From Bradyrhizobium sp. LLZ17 (GTDB lineage Bacteria; Pseudomonadota; Alphaproteobacteria; Rhizobiales; Xanthobacteraceae): a DNA stretch of 64,000 bases. Below, in pieces: positions 49,262 through 59,196 of the stretch. The notes beneath the pieces were generated by a model. It was not told the DNA's origin, did no database searches, and saw only the letters and a list, made by a program, of their open reading frames with translations. Every line of letters starts with the position of its first letter. Within the stretch, counting starts at the first letter, position 1. Where the stretch lies: NCBI RefSeq assembly GCF_041200145.1, contig NZ_CP165734.1, forward strand, positions 3,348,001-3,412,000, given 5' to 3'. Made by a program: the position numbers and the translations under genes.

Positions 49262-50101
49262 TCAGGCAGCCCTGGCTGCCTGAGGCCCTGGTGCGTTCCC
49301 GCGCCGGCGGCCGCGACCAGTCGACAGATCGCGAGCGAGATTGTCGCGACTCGTTGCGCCATTCTGCTTGTCATCGATCGCATAGTACTGGGCCGCACGA
49401 TTGTCCCAAATGGCGATGTCTCCGAGCTTCCACTTCCACCGAACCGCATTTTCCGGCGCAGTGATATAGGACTGGAGCAGACGAAAGAGCTTCTGGCCGG
49501 TATCCTCCTGCAGTCCGACGAAATGGGCTGCGAAATCGCCGAGTGCGAGAATGCGCTCACCCGTCTCGGGATGGATTCGAACCACCGGGCGGCCGATTTC
49601 ACGTCTCGCTTGAACGACCCCTTCGTCCGGAGACTTCGTGTTTGCCTCCGCAGCTCTTGACACTCCCGCTTCCGAAAAATCATTGCCATAAGTGGCCCAT
49701 AGGTCGTCAACCAGCTTACGCAGCGGCAGCGGAAGGTCGAGATATGCGGCTCGCATGTTCGACCAGGCCGCCTCACGGCCACCGGGCGCGATCGCCGCCG
49801 ACCGTCGAAGGGAGAGTCCTGAAGCGACGTGGGCGGTGATAGTTGTGGACGAATCGCCATCTGAACCAATGGCCTGGCCGAGCATAGCCAACAAGCGCTC
49901 GTGCCCAAGGTGATCAAGATGCTTCTGGTCACGAAAGAAGATCACCTTGTGCTCACGCACGAGTTGGCGGATGGCGCAGAGAACGTCCTGAGAGATTTTG
50001 GCAGAAAGTCTGACGTTCACTATCTCGGCACCAAGCCGAGGCGAGAGCGCTATGATGTTCGCCCGCGGATTAAACGTGTCAACGATTGGCGCAGTTCGCA
50101 T
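49262..50101 (-). pseudogene. TauD/TfdA-type dioxygenase relic
   Basis: 279 codons related to Fe(II)/2-oxoglutarate dioxygenases of the TauD group: the start (LSPRLGAEIVNVRLSAKISQ), VREHKVIFFRDQKHLDHLGH and the end (GDIAIWDNRAAQYYAIDD) are clear. The segment that should hold the HxD metal motif is missing: the sequence passes from GSDGDSSTTITAHV straight to SLRRSAAIAPGG. The distal metal His is Tyr in NRAAQYYAID. Both facts mean it cannot bind iron as the family does. It reads as a decayed gene kept open, not as an active enzyme. Confidence 0.7.
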
Positions 50102-50228
50102 GTTTTATCCTCATCCTATGATCCAGTAGACAACACTCCGCGATCTCCGATCGCTTGAGCGATCGTCGAGTCGGCGTTTCCAGGTCCAATCGGAATAAGT
50201 ATCTTTTCCGAGCAACGCCGCCCGGAGT

Positions 50229-50637
50229 TTATTGGGGCATGATGCCTTCGCTCTGACGTCGAAAATGTAAGACCCATCTTTGCCTAGTCAATGAAACGAA
50301 TTCGTTTTTGTTTCTGATGACGTGCAATGTTTCCTTCACGACCGTTGCTGTCGGTGCAATATCTGTTTGGACCAGCGCGGAAGCTGCGCCGACGATATTC
50401 ATTTCTTCCTGGGTTTGACTGTCTCCGGCGTAACGATCTCCGCCCCACACGATCTGAGCTACCGATAAACTGATACAGATTCATGACGAGAGCACAGGCA
50501 GTCTCATCAAGTTGAACGTCAAGGCGATCACTTCGTCCGGTCGGAGCCAAAGACACGCCGTCACGCGCTGAATCGGTCGTGGCCCTTGGCACTCGCGGGA
50601 TCTTTATTCTTGCGGCGCCGGCAAGCCGGTTCGTCAC
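50229..50637 (-). pseudogene. Possible degraded open frame of unknown family
   Basis: Two overlapping minus-strand frames look continuous in composition: LDVQLDETACALVMNLYQFI followed, after a shift near 50,450, by GDRYAGDSQTQEEMNIVGAA and NKNEFVSLTRQRWVLHF. I do not recognise the family. Balanced amino-acid use is the only reason to list it. Confidence 0.25.
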
Positions 50638-50979
50638 GAATCGAACTCAGTCAAGACCAGCGCTGCATTACCCCACGCCGAAAAAACCGAAAGCAACTCC
50701 ACTGGGTCGGATCCGGGAATACACGAGCGACGTGTCCGATGCGGTCGACCAACAGCGCTCGAAATTCGAACAAGTAGCAGTTGCTGCGACCCCGGGAACA
50801 TTTGCGCATAAAAACTGCAGCATATCGCGGCGAACGCAGCCAATGATCCGAAAGAAATGATTATCCGATGTCCGCTTGCACGATTTGACGACGTTTCGTG
50901 CAGGATTGGAGTGCCAGGGAGTTCATTTACTCGCTGGGCTCCTATTCAGTGCCCTTCGGGGCGTTTTCCTCCCTGACTC

Positions 50980-51009
50980 GGCCGCGCGGTTTCTCGCGCG
51001 GCCTTTTTT
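50980..51009 (+). terminator. Strong Rho-independent terminator
   Basis: GGCCGCGCG-GTTTCT-CGCGCGGCC followed by TTTTTT. No gene ends just upstream on the plus strand, so it may end a small RNA or be the relic of a lost gene. The gabD-like fragment begins 55 bp later. Confidence 0.75.
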
Positions 51010-51063
51010 CGCCAGTTTCGGAAGACCGGATAGCTCGGATTCGACAGCCTTAGGAGTAACGCG

Positions 51064-51402
51064 ATGACCCCGACCGCCTCCGCACAAGTCAAGCAAGGCT
51101 CGTCGAACCTGCGCGACCGCCTGAAAGACCCATTGCTTCTGCGGGAGGCCTGCTACATTGATGGCGCTTGGGTCGGCTCACCTGCCCTTGCCGTAAATAA
51201 CCCGGCAACCGGCATCGAGCTTGCCAAAGTGCCGCAGCTCTCCAGCCACGATTGCACGAGAGCGGTGGAGGCTGCTGAACGTGCCTTTCCCATATGGGCG
51301 AAGCTCACGGCTAAGCAACGCTCCACCATTCTGCGCAAATGGTACTCTCTCCTGGTGAACGGGTCCGCTTTGTCGGCCATCGCGGCCTATAATCTGGGCT
51401 AG
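51064..51402 (+). pseudogene. Truncated succinate-semialdehyde dehydrogenase (GabD-like) N-terminus
   Basis: 112 codons. The first 100 match the N-terminus of NAD(P)-dependent aldehyde dehydrogenases of the GabD group: LLREACYIDGAWVG, NNPATGIELAKVPQ, AVEAAERAFPIWAKLTAKQR and STILRKWYSLL. A full enzyme has about 480 residues with catalytic Glu and Cys, all absent here; the frame ends at a stop after LSAIAAYNLG. GGAGT precedes the ATG. It is a 3'-truncated relic beside panC. Confidence 0.82.
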
Positions 51403-51466
51403 CGACTCACGACGTTGCCGTCCGCACCTCGCTTGCACCTAATTATCGGGAATCTAGGTGAGAATG

Positions 51467-52315
51467 TCACGTTGGTAGCGGCATTATGATATTGTCGATC
51501 AGCCGAGTTGAGCCGACATAGGCAGCAACGCACAGCAGCGCCGTACTCCTCAAAGGGCTGTCAGCAGGTTTAAGATCACCGCAATCGACTAGGTCGAGGT
51601 ACTCTAGCCGATCAACGGCAGTCAAATGCTGTTTTGCGATCGCGAGCAGCCGGCCTACGTCTCGTTCTCCTGCTTGAAATTTTTCCGCCGCAGCGAATAA
51701 GCCGCGACTGACGGCGAGCGCCCGCTGACGCTCTTGCTGACTGAGATAACGATTGCGGCTACTCAGTGCCAGCCCATCGGCCTCCCGCACCGTCGGTATG
51801 GTGATGATCTTTATCGGCAGATCAAGATCAACAGTCATGCGGCGCACCACCGCGCATTGCTGAAAGTCCTTTTGTCCAAAAAATGCAACATCTGGCTGTA
51901 CCATGTTGAACAGCTTGCAGACGACAGTCGCAACTCCACCGAAATGTCCCGGTCTAAAGGCTCCGCAGAGCGGCTTTGCGATCTCGCCGGGCTCAACGAA
52001 GGTCTCAAATCCAGCCGGATAGATTTCTGTTGTACCCGGCGCAAAGAGGATTCCGACTCCGGTATCTTGACATAATTGTTCATCGCGCAGGAAATCGCGA
52101 GGATAGGTGCCGAGATCCTCGTTTGGACCGAACTGGATAGGGTTCACGAAAATGCTCACGACGTTGACATCACACTGCGCTCTGCTCGCTTCGATCAGGG
52201 CCCGGTGTCCCTCGTGCAGATAGCCCATTGTGGGAGCGAAGCCGCCCCGCTTGTTCGGCCTGCGAGTTTGGATTACTGCTTGCCGAAGCTCCGCGACCGT
52301 CCTGATGGTTTGCAT
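51467..52315 (-). CDS. panC: Pantothenate synthetase PanC
   Basis: 282 residues. It joins pantoate and beta-alanine using ATP. The HIGH-like motif is intact ([16 protein letters not shown]), as are [21 protein letters not shown] and the SSRNRYLS motif. It is the only pan/bio gene besides panD with an unbroken frame. It is 57 bp after the reconstructed panB stop, so panB-panC form an operon. Beta-alanine would have to come from PanD, whose island copy (57514) lacks its key serine. Confidence 0.93.
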   Translation of the reverse strand: MQTIRTVAELRQAVIQTRRPNKRGGFAPTMGYLHEGHRALIEASRAQCDVNVVSIFVNPIQFGPNEDLGTYPRDFLRDEQLCQDTGVGILFAPGTTEIYPAGFETFVEPGEIAKPLCGAFRPGHFGGVATVVCKLFNMVQPDVAFFGQKDFQQCAVVRRMTVDLDLPIKIITIPTVREADGLALSSRNRYLSQQERQRALAVSRGLFAAAEKFQAGERDVGRLLAIAKQHLTAVDRLEYLDLVDCGDLKPADSPLRSTALLCVAAYVGSTRLIDNIIMPLPT

Positions 52316-52372
52316 CTGTAGCTCTTACGTCCGATTGGAAGGCGTCCATTGTGCGATCGGCTCGCCAAGGCC

Positions 52373-53200
52373 TCAGCAAGCCAGGTAGGATTCGTCTGGG
52401 CTCGGATACGAACCCTCTCGCACATCGGCGACCCAGCGCGACAACGCGTCTTGCAAAAGCCCAAAGCCATCCGCATAAGTGCGAACGAATTTGGGGCGGT
52501 GACCGGGCGGTCAGACCCAGGAGGTCATGGAATACGAGCACCTGGCCGGAACAGGAGGGGCCCGCGCCGATTCCGATCGTTGGAATCATCAGGGTTTCGG
52601 TCGCACGCGTTGCGAGATCGGCTGGGATACCTTCAAGGACACTAGGGCGAAGCATCCGGCTTCCTGCAAACTATGGGCGTCATCCAGCAAGCGCAGGGCT
52701 TCATCGGCCGTTCTCCCCTGCACCTTAAATCCGCCCATCACATTCACGCTCTGCGGGGTGAGGCCGAGATGACCCATCACGGGAATTTCGCAATCGGCCA
52801 AAGCACGGATCATTTCGACGCGCTTGGCTCCCCCTTCCAGCTTCACAGCGTCTGCGCCACGCTGCAGGAATCCGCCAGCGTTTCGGATCGTCTCCTCCGG
52901 GCTGAGGTGAAAGCTGAGGAATGGCATATCCGCCACAAGCAAGGCACGAGGCCTCGTGCGGGCCACTGCCTCCAGATGGTGGTTCATCATTGCCACGCTG
53001 ACTGGGAGGGTGTTGTCGAACCCGAGACAGACGTTGCCAACGCTATCCCCCACTAGAAGGATATCAACGAGGGGATCGGCGATGCGCGCCGAAACGGCGT
53101 CGTAAGCAGTGGTCATCGCTACACGACGCCCCTCCCGCTTCCAGCGTCGTAAGACTGGAATGGTGACCCTTTCCGCGGTTGGAGACGAAATGTGACCCAT
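52373..53200 (-). pseudogene. panB: 3-methyl-2-oxobutanoate hydroxymethyltransferase PanB, frame-broken
   Basis: First step of pantoate synthesis: hydroxymethylation of 2-oxoisovalerate. The first frame has MTTAYDAVSARIADPLVDIL, VGDSVGNVCLG, HLEAVARTRPRALLVADMPF and KLEGGAKRVEMI. It breaks at about 52,640 (GTGGTC to GTGTC), continues as [20 protein letters not shown], and breaks again at about 52,497 by one extra C, then ends [24 protein letters not shown] at a TGA. All catalytic blocks are present once joined. It precedes panC. Confidence 0.85.
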
Positions 53201-53874
53201 TCTTCAAATCCATGTCCTTCGATCACCCGTATTTCGGAATAAGCCTTCGCAAGGAGGCGCATCAAGCTGGTTGCGACGACCACGACCCAACGCATCCCAG
53301 GCTTGTTCGGGGTCCCTTGAGCCGCACCAATTTCGCGAATGATGACGGCCTTTTCGACCAGCCGCGAAGCATGACGCGTTGTCAACCGGGTGGATGGTCC
53401 GTCGCCAACTTCACAGGGATGTGCCGGTGGTCTCTTGGTCCGCCGCAGGCAATGCCATTAGGCAAAACGGCATCCAAGCCAAGAAAAGCGGAAAAAAGAA
53501 GAGTGGCGCGACCGCGCCTTCGAGCGCTGTCGAGGGCGGCGCGTGGCCTGCTGTTCTACACGAGACCCGCCTGTGGACCTTGAAAGTGCCAAAATCGATG
53601 ATTGTCGCCGACATCTCTTACCTGTTGCTTCTGTGCTGCTCTCAACCATGAGGACGAGTTGAGACCTGCTCGATTGTAGCTGTGATCACGTGCCGCCCGC
53701 GCGCGCTGCACGCGAGCGGTCGGCATCACATTGTTCTGGACGATGTCCTCAAAGGCCAGGGCTTCGCCCGCCACCGCGACCAGACGCCCGCGCGAACAGT
53801 TTTGCGCAACCTGCGCTCGAAATCCGCGCTATCAATTTCCATGCGTGATCCCGCACCTGAGCGAAGCGCCACAA
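53201..53874. other. Stretch without a supported gene
   Basis: 674 bp upstream of panB. It should contain the panB promoter, but I can point to no clear box. Open frames here lack family features. Confidence 0.45.
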
Positions 53875-54060
53875 TCAAGCAAGTCGCTGCGAGCGTAACC
53901 ATTTGAGATTGGCTACCTGCCGCGCCTTGAGGCGATTAACGCATTTTCTGGAGCAAAGAGCCGTTCGCCAATTGTAGTAGCGGACCAAGCCAAACTTTCC
54001 TCCGCAAATCGCGCAGCACCGGGCTGAACCGTGGCGGGAATTATCGGAGCCATTGCGCAT
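53875..54060 (-). CDS. Small zinc-ribbon-like protein
   Basis: 61 residues with four cysteines in two pairs: CAICGGKFGLVRYYNW and ALCSRKCVNRLKAR. The spacing suits a treble-clef or zinc-ribbon fold, and the tail is basic. I recall similar tiny proteins scattered in Bradyrhizobium genomes. The role is unknown; nucleic-acid binding is a guess. GGAGG lies just before the ATG. Confidence 0.6.
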   Translation of the reverse strand: MRNGSDNSRHGSARCCAICGGKFGLVRYYNWRTALCSRKCVNRLKARQVANLKWLRSQRLA

Positions 54061-54429
54061 TCTCGCCTCCTGTAGACGTTATGCCTTCGACACTTCAAAC
54101 TGCTTACATCGCGCCCCGATTTGCTTCGAAGCGGCTGTGACAGGGGTGCAGCATGGTCCGCCCGATTGGGCTCGCATCACCGCTTCTCCCGCGTGGCTCG
54201 ATGCGCCGTCGGCATGCTCCACTGGTCTCGCCAACTTTACTCCCCGGCGACTCCCGATTGTTGCAATTAACGGGTTTGCGACGAATAAATCCTGCTCTCT
54301 TCACCGCATCTTCGATGGATTTAGATCGATTGACCTCTATGGCGTATGTAAAGCCGCAAACCTTTCCGATCACCAGCACAAACCTCTGTGGCAGAACTCT
54401 CTGTTGCGGCTGAATTTAAGCGCACGTCA
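54061..54429. other. Region downstream of bioA, no gene
   Basis: 369 bp. In some rhizobia bioZ follows bioA; no bioZ-like sequence is readable here in any frame. Confidence 0.45.
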
Positions 54430-55685
54430 TCAAGCCAGAAAATCGGCAGCTTCACTGATGCCGGCGTAGATTTCGTCAAGATCTGCCGCTGTCGCACAAC
54501 AAGGGGGCATCACATAAATCGTATTTCCTAGCGGCCGCAGCAGCAGATTCCGGTCTCTGAACAGGCGCTGAAGCTTCGGACCAACGCTCGCGAGATAACC
54601 GCTATCAGCTGATTTCAGGTCGAGCGCTGTGATAGTCCCCCTCTGACGGACATTTTCAAACCGACAGTCAGTGCGGAAGGGCGCGATCGCGCGCTCCTGC
54701 ATGTTCGCGACCGACCTTACGCGCGCGCTAGGCTCCTCGTCCCGCCAGAGCTCCAGATTAGCCTTTGCGGCTGCGCAAGCGATCGGATTGGCCGTATATG
54801 AACTCGAATGAAACAATGTGCGCGTACGATCTGTTGAGTAATGCGCATTGAATATATCGGCCCGGGCATAACGTCACGGCCAATGGCAAAGCTCCGCCCG
54901 TCAGTCCTTTTGAATAGCAGGCGATATCAGGCGTCACATTTGCCTGCTCGCAGGCAAATAGAGTACCGGTGCGGCCCCAGCCCGTCATCACCTCATCGGC
55001 AATGAACAGGACGCCCGAGGCTTCGCAAATTAGATTCATCTCGTTGAGTACCCAACCCTGGTACATCAACATTCCGCCTGCTCCTAATATCAGTGGCTCA
55101 ACGATGAAGCAGGCGAGGCTCTCGGTTCGACACGCAACCTCGAGGGCATCCAGCGTCGTCTGCTCACGGCCCCTTTTAGGAAATGGGACTACACTCACGT
55201 CGAACAGCAGGGACTCGTAGGCCGCGTTAAACACGCTACGGGCGCCGACCGACATCGCCCCAATGGTGTCGCCGTGATACGAGTGTTGCATCACCGCAAC
55301 ACGCGTACGCGGCTCGCCGATATTGAGCCAATAGCCGAGTGCCATCTTCAACGCGACCTCGACACTCGTGGAGCCGCTGTCGGAGAAAAACACGTAATCC
55401 AGTCCGCTAGGCGTGAATTTCAGAATCAGCGCGGCAACATCCTCGGCTGGTTCATGCGTATAGCCCGCGAAGATCACCTGATTGAGCTTGCTCGCCTGCT
55501 CCCGGATCGCGCGCACAATAATGACCATGCGTGACAACCCACCACGATGAAATTGCATCGATGATACGGCGACCATCATCGGTATAGAGGTAGGCGCCCT
55601 GACCGCCCAGCACCCGTGTCATCTCATCCTGAAGGGCGTGCTGGGTGAATGGATGCCAAATTGGCGAGCGCGTCTCTCGCGTCAT
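54430..55685 (-). pseudogene. bioA: Adenosylmethionine-8-amino-7-oxononanoate aminotransferase BioA, frame-broken
   Basis: Third step of the biotin ring pathway. Frame 1 (from 55685) reads RSPIWHPFTQHALQDE and [15 protein letters not shown]. The frame breaks near 55,527. Frame 2 holds [50 protein letters not shown] and the PLP lysine in [18 protein letters not shown]. One extra C near 54,870 breaks it again. Frame 3 reads [20 protein letters not shown] to the end. All family blocks are present if joined. Its ATG overlaps the reconstructed bioD stop (ATGA). Confidence 0.87.
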
Positions 55686-56318
55686 AAGGTCAGGAAATCA
55701 TCGCGAAGAAACGACTCTCTAAAGGCGAGCTGGAGAGCTTCGGACGGTCAGGGGAGAAAACCACGGCAGTCGCCCCAACCACCGCACCCGTCCAATCTCG
55801 CAGATCGCGCTCTCACTCTCCGGATTCCTTTCACCAATGAATGCAATCCCAAGAATGCGAATCTGCCGCTTTCGAAGCGCCTCTAGCGAGAGCAGCGAAT
55901 GATTGATCGTGCCCAGTCGAGTGCTCGCGCACAGCACGATGGGAATCTGCCATTGCTCAAACACGTCGCTGAACAGTTTGCCGTAGCTCAGTGGCACCAT
56001 CACGCCGCCAGCGCCCTCAATCACAAGCGGCCGCTCGCTCTTCTTCGGTAGCTTGAGCAACTCGGTATCGATCCGAATGCCTTCTAGTTCCGCCGAATGA
56101 TGAGGCGAGGCCGGTGTTTGAAGCCGATAGAGCTCGGGAATGATTCGATCTGCGTCCAGACAGCCCAGTCGCTCGACAAGCTGCGCGTCCGTCTCTCCCT
56201 CCAGGCCTGCTTGAACCGGCTTCCAATAATTCGCCCCAAGACAATTGGCGAGCCCGGCTGAGAAGACCGTCTTACCGACGCCGGTATCCGTGCCCACCAC
56301 AACGATCTGCCGACTCAT
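55682..56318 (-). pseudogene. bioD: Dethiobiotin synthetase BioD, frame-broken near C-terminus
   Basis: ATP-dependent closure of the ureido ring. The first 190 codons are intact: [17 protein letters not shown] (P-loop), [33 protein letters not shown] and [19 protein letters not shown]. At about 55,747 the frame shifts; the original frame stops at 55719, while the shifted one gives [20 protein letters not shown], the usual BioD end, and a TGA overlapping the bioA start. The truncated product could still be active, since only the last helix is lost. Its start overlaps the bioF stop. Confidence 0.85.
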
Positions 56319-57458
56319 CGCGCTTCACCTGTTGTCTCCTCGAACAAAGCGTCGAGCATTGCACGCACGTCATCCTCCACCACGTTGAGCGTCAGCGATA
56401 TTCGCAGCCGAGCGGTCCCCTCCGGCACAGTAGGCGGGCGAATTCCGCGGATATCGAAGCCGCGCGCCTGCAGTCTTGACGCCAATTGCATCGTGCGCGC
56501 AGTATCGCCGACTAGATGTGGTACAATTTGTGATGCCGAAGGATTTCGCCAAGCCCGCAGACGCATTTCCGCGACCAAACTTGCCAGTCGTTCTTGAAGC
56601 TGCGGCTCCTGTTCAAGGACCAACAGCGCCTGCCGCACCGCTACGGCCACCAACGGGGAGGGCGCGGTCGCGAAGATGAAGGGACGACAACGGTTCACAT
56701 GAAGTCGCGCAACACACCCGCGGCCGTCACAAGCGCGCCGGCGGCGCCCAGTGCTTTACCGCAGGTGTGGAGGACCAGGAGATTTTCGCGTCCTGCATAC
56801 GATGCTGCGAACCCTCTCCCATGGTCGCCGTACACACCGGTCGCATGGGCCTCGTCGACCAGCAAGAACGCGTCATATCGCTCGGCTATTCCAACCAGAT
56901 CTTCGAGGGGCGCGAAATCGCCGTCCATGCTGTAGAGACTTTCGACAACGATCCACACGCGGCCGATTCCGCCTTGCGCCCCTCCAGCGACGAATGGTGT
57001 CTTCGATGATCTGCGGCTCGTTGTGGCGAGACAGCTGGTAGCTCGCTCGGCCGGCGCGTGCCCCCTCATGGACACTGGCGTGCACGAGCAGATCCAGGAC
57101 AAGCAGGTCGACCCGCTGCGGCAGCGTGGTCAGAATTGAGTAATTTGCGATGTAACCACTACTAAAGAAGAGAGATGTACCGGCTCGAAAAAACCGGGCT
57201 GCGTCCGGCTTCCAGAGCCTCGTGCTCCTCGCAATTGCCCCTCAGAAGCCGCGAGCCCCCTGCACCAAGGGGCGTTCCGCCCTCGAGCGCTGCGGTCACC
57301 GCCCTCTTGATGCGCGGCGCATTCGACAGCGCAAGATAGTCGTTCGAGGTGAAATCGATGCCCGCGCGCGGCTTTAGGCTCCGCAGCCGGTGGTCGCCCG
57401 CGAGGCTTTCCAGATCCGCGACGTAACTATTTAATTTGAACCCGCAGACCGGCAGCAT
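56315..57458 (-). pseudogene. bioF: 8-amino-7-oxononanoate synthase BioF, multiply frame-broken
   Basis: PLP enzyme joining pimeloyl thioester and alanine. Readable pieces in order: GIDFTSNDYLALSNA and GTPLGAGGSRLLRGNCEEHE; after a shift near 57,195 FFRAGTSLFFSSGYIANYSI and LLVLDLLVHASVHEGARAG; after a shift near 57,005 IVVESLYSMDGDFAPL, FLLVDEAHATGVYG and the PLP lysine in LHTCGKALGAAGALV; after ATGGTG became ATGTG near 56,700, FIFATAPSPLVAVAVRQALL to the end. At least three breaks. It overlaps the bioD start by 4 bp and follows panD. Confidence 0.85.
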
Positions 57459-57513
57459 GCTAACTCTTGGAACCTTCGCGCAGTTTCAGCGGGACCGACA
57501 ATGAGATATTTTG

Positions 57514-57867
57514 TCAACCCGACAAAATCCGGTTCTCCCGATCAACTCTCACGACACGCGGGCTGAACGTTCGCGCCTCGTTGTCGTTGAACGAGGCGTA
57601 CGCCACGATGATGAGCTTGTCTCCTGGTATGGCCAGCCGTGCCGCAGCACCATTCAGTCCGACGACTCCCGAGCCTGCTGGCGCCTCGATGACGTAAGTG
57701 CCAAACCGCGCGCCGGTCTCGACGTTGTAAATCTCCACGTGCTCGTTAGCTACAAATCCCGCAGCGTCCAGCAAGCTGCGGTCGATCGAAATCGCGCCCT
57801 CGGGATGCAGATCGGCCTCGGTTACCGAGGCGCGATGGATCTTCCCCTTCATTAATGTAACGTGCAT
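57514..57867 (-). CDS. panD: Aspartate 1-decarboxylase PanD homologue with Ser25 replaced by Ala
   Basis: 117 residues. PanD makes beta-alanine for pantothenate, using a pyruvoyl group formed by self-cleavage between Gly24 and Ser25. Most active-site residues are here: Lys9, Arg54, Thr57, Tyr58 and [18 protein letters not shown]. But the cleavage site reads HPEG-AISID: residue 25 is Ala, so no pyruvoyl group can form by the known route. The codon is GCG and the frame is otherwise clean. It sits inside the biotin operon, between bioB and bioF. It may be inactive, or work as a scaffold partner of another PanD. Confidence 0.85.
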   Translation of the reverse strand: MHVTLMKGKIHRASVTEADLHPEGAISIDRSLLDAAGFVANEHVEIYNVETGARFGTYVIEAPAGSGVVGLNGAAARLAIPGDKLIIVAYASFNDNEARTFSPRVVRVDRENRILSG

Positions 57868-57914
57868 GTCCTACCTACGATGAAAATTCGTACCCGACCG
57901 GTTGCTGCTGTAGC

Positions 57915-58914
57915 TCACCGGGACAACCCAGAGGTCATACCAAGCCTGCTCAACAAGTTTGCGTCCCGATGAGCTTGCGGATTGTTCGTGGTCAACAGCA
58001 TGTCACCAATGAAAATGGAATTAGCCCCGGCCAAAAAGCACAGCGCTTGCAGCTCATCGCTCATATACTGCCGCCCGGCCGACAGACGCATGACGCTCCT
58101 CGGCATCATGATCCGGGCGGTTGCGACCAGACGGATACTCGCGATCGGATCTGGGCGCTTCGCAGTCGCGCTGACCGGAACGCCCTTCACCTCATTCCAC
58201 AGGTTGATCGGCACGCTTTCCGGATGACCAGGCAGGTTGGCGAGCAACAGCAGCATCCCTATTCGATCTCCGATGTCCTCGCCCATCCGGACAATGCCGC
58301 CGCTGCAGATCTTGATGCCGGCCTCGCGAACGTGTGCCAGTGTGTCAATTCGGTCCTGCAGGCTTCGCGTGGTGATGATCCTGGCGTAGAACTCCGGCGA
58401 GGTGTCGACGTTGTGGTTGTAGAAATCGAGCCCGGCTTCGGCCAGCCGTTCCGCCTGTCGTATGTCCAACATGCCGAGCGTGACGCACGTTTCCAGTCCA
58501 AGAGCCTTGACCGCGGCCACCATGTGGCAAACCTGATCCAGATCGCGATCTTTCGGACTGCGCCAGGCAGCGGCCATGCAGAAGCGGCTCGCCCCAGCTG
58601 TCTTTGCAGCTTGAGCAGCAGCGACCACGTCGGACGACCCATCAGGCGAGACGGTTGGACACCTGCGTCGTAATGAGCGCTTTGCGAGCAATAACCGCAA
58701 TCTTCCGGACAGCCGCCGGTCTTGATGCCCAGTAGGCTGTGGCGGTTTCGACGTGGTTTGCATCAAAATTCTCGCGATGAACGCTCTGCGCTTGAAACAC
58801 CAGGTCGGCGAAAGGCAAGCTATACAGGCCTTCGACCTCTGCGCGCGTCCAATCAGTGCGAGCGGACTGACTGTCGCTGCCCGCTTCGGCTCCAGCTGCG
58901 ACAGCGACTTTCAT
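57915..58914 (-). pseudogene. bioB: Biotin synthase BioB, frame-broken
   Basis: Radical-SAM enzyme inserting sulfur into dethiobiotin. From ATG 58914 the first frame reads [20 protein letters not shown] and ANHVETAT. After a one-base loss the next frame holds the radical-SAM motif in [20 protein letters not shown] (CxxxCxxC intact). A second shift near 58,640 leads to [60 protein letters not shown] and the end. It is the first gene of bioB-panD-bioF-bioD-bioA. A BioR-type box lies 50 bp upstream. Confidence 0.87.
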
Positions 58915-58963
58915 GAGGCTCACTTCTGTATCCAGCACCAGATTGGTAGATATTCGCCGATAT

Positions 58964-58973
58964 TTATCGATAA
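58964..58973. promoter_or_regulatory. Candidate BioR operator of the bio operon
   Basis: TTATCGATAA, a perfect palindrome that fits the known BioR consensus TTATMKATAA exactly, 50 bp upstream of bioB. A BioR-like gene is divergent just beyond. Confidence 0.7.
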
Positions 58974-59180
58974 TCTCCAATCCGACTGATGCCGGCAGAG
59001 TTTGCGAGGAACAACCTTCGGCGAATGGGCTGGCCCAAAGTCTTGGTTCGGCGCGCGGTGAGCCACCGATCGGCCACTTTAAGGGTAGCGCGCTGCGAAA
59101 AGACCGCGAAAGCGGGTCAAGCATTGCAGAAATCCTGCGCGACGAAGCGTCTCTCGCTCTTCCGGCGCTGCACCGGCAAA

Positions 59181-59190
59181 TGATAGATAA
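59181..59190. promoter_or_regulatory. Candidate BioR operator of bioR
   Basis: TGATAGATAA, one mismatch from TTATMKATAA, 6 bp before the bioR ATG. It would allow autorepression. Confidence 0.5.
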
Positions 59191-59196
59191 TCTTAA

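Noticed and set aside
54061-54429. Possible bioZ downstream of bioA
   Set aside because: ATG overlaps the bioA stop but a stop follows within three codons; no thiolase-like motif in any frame.
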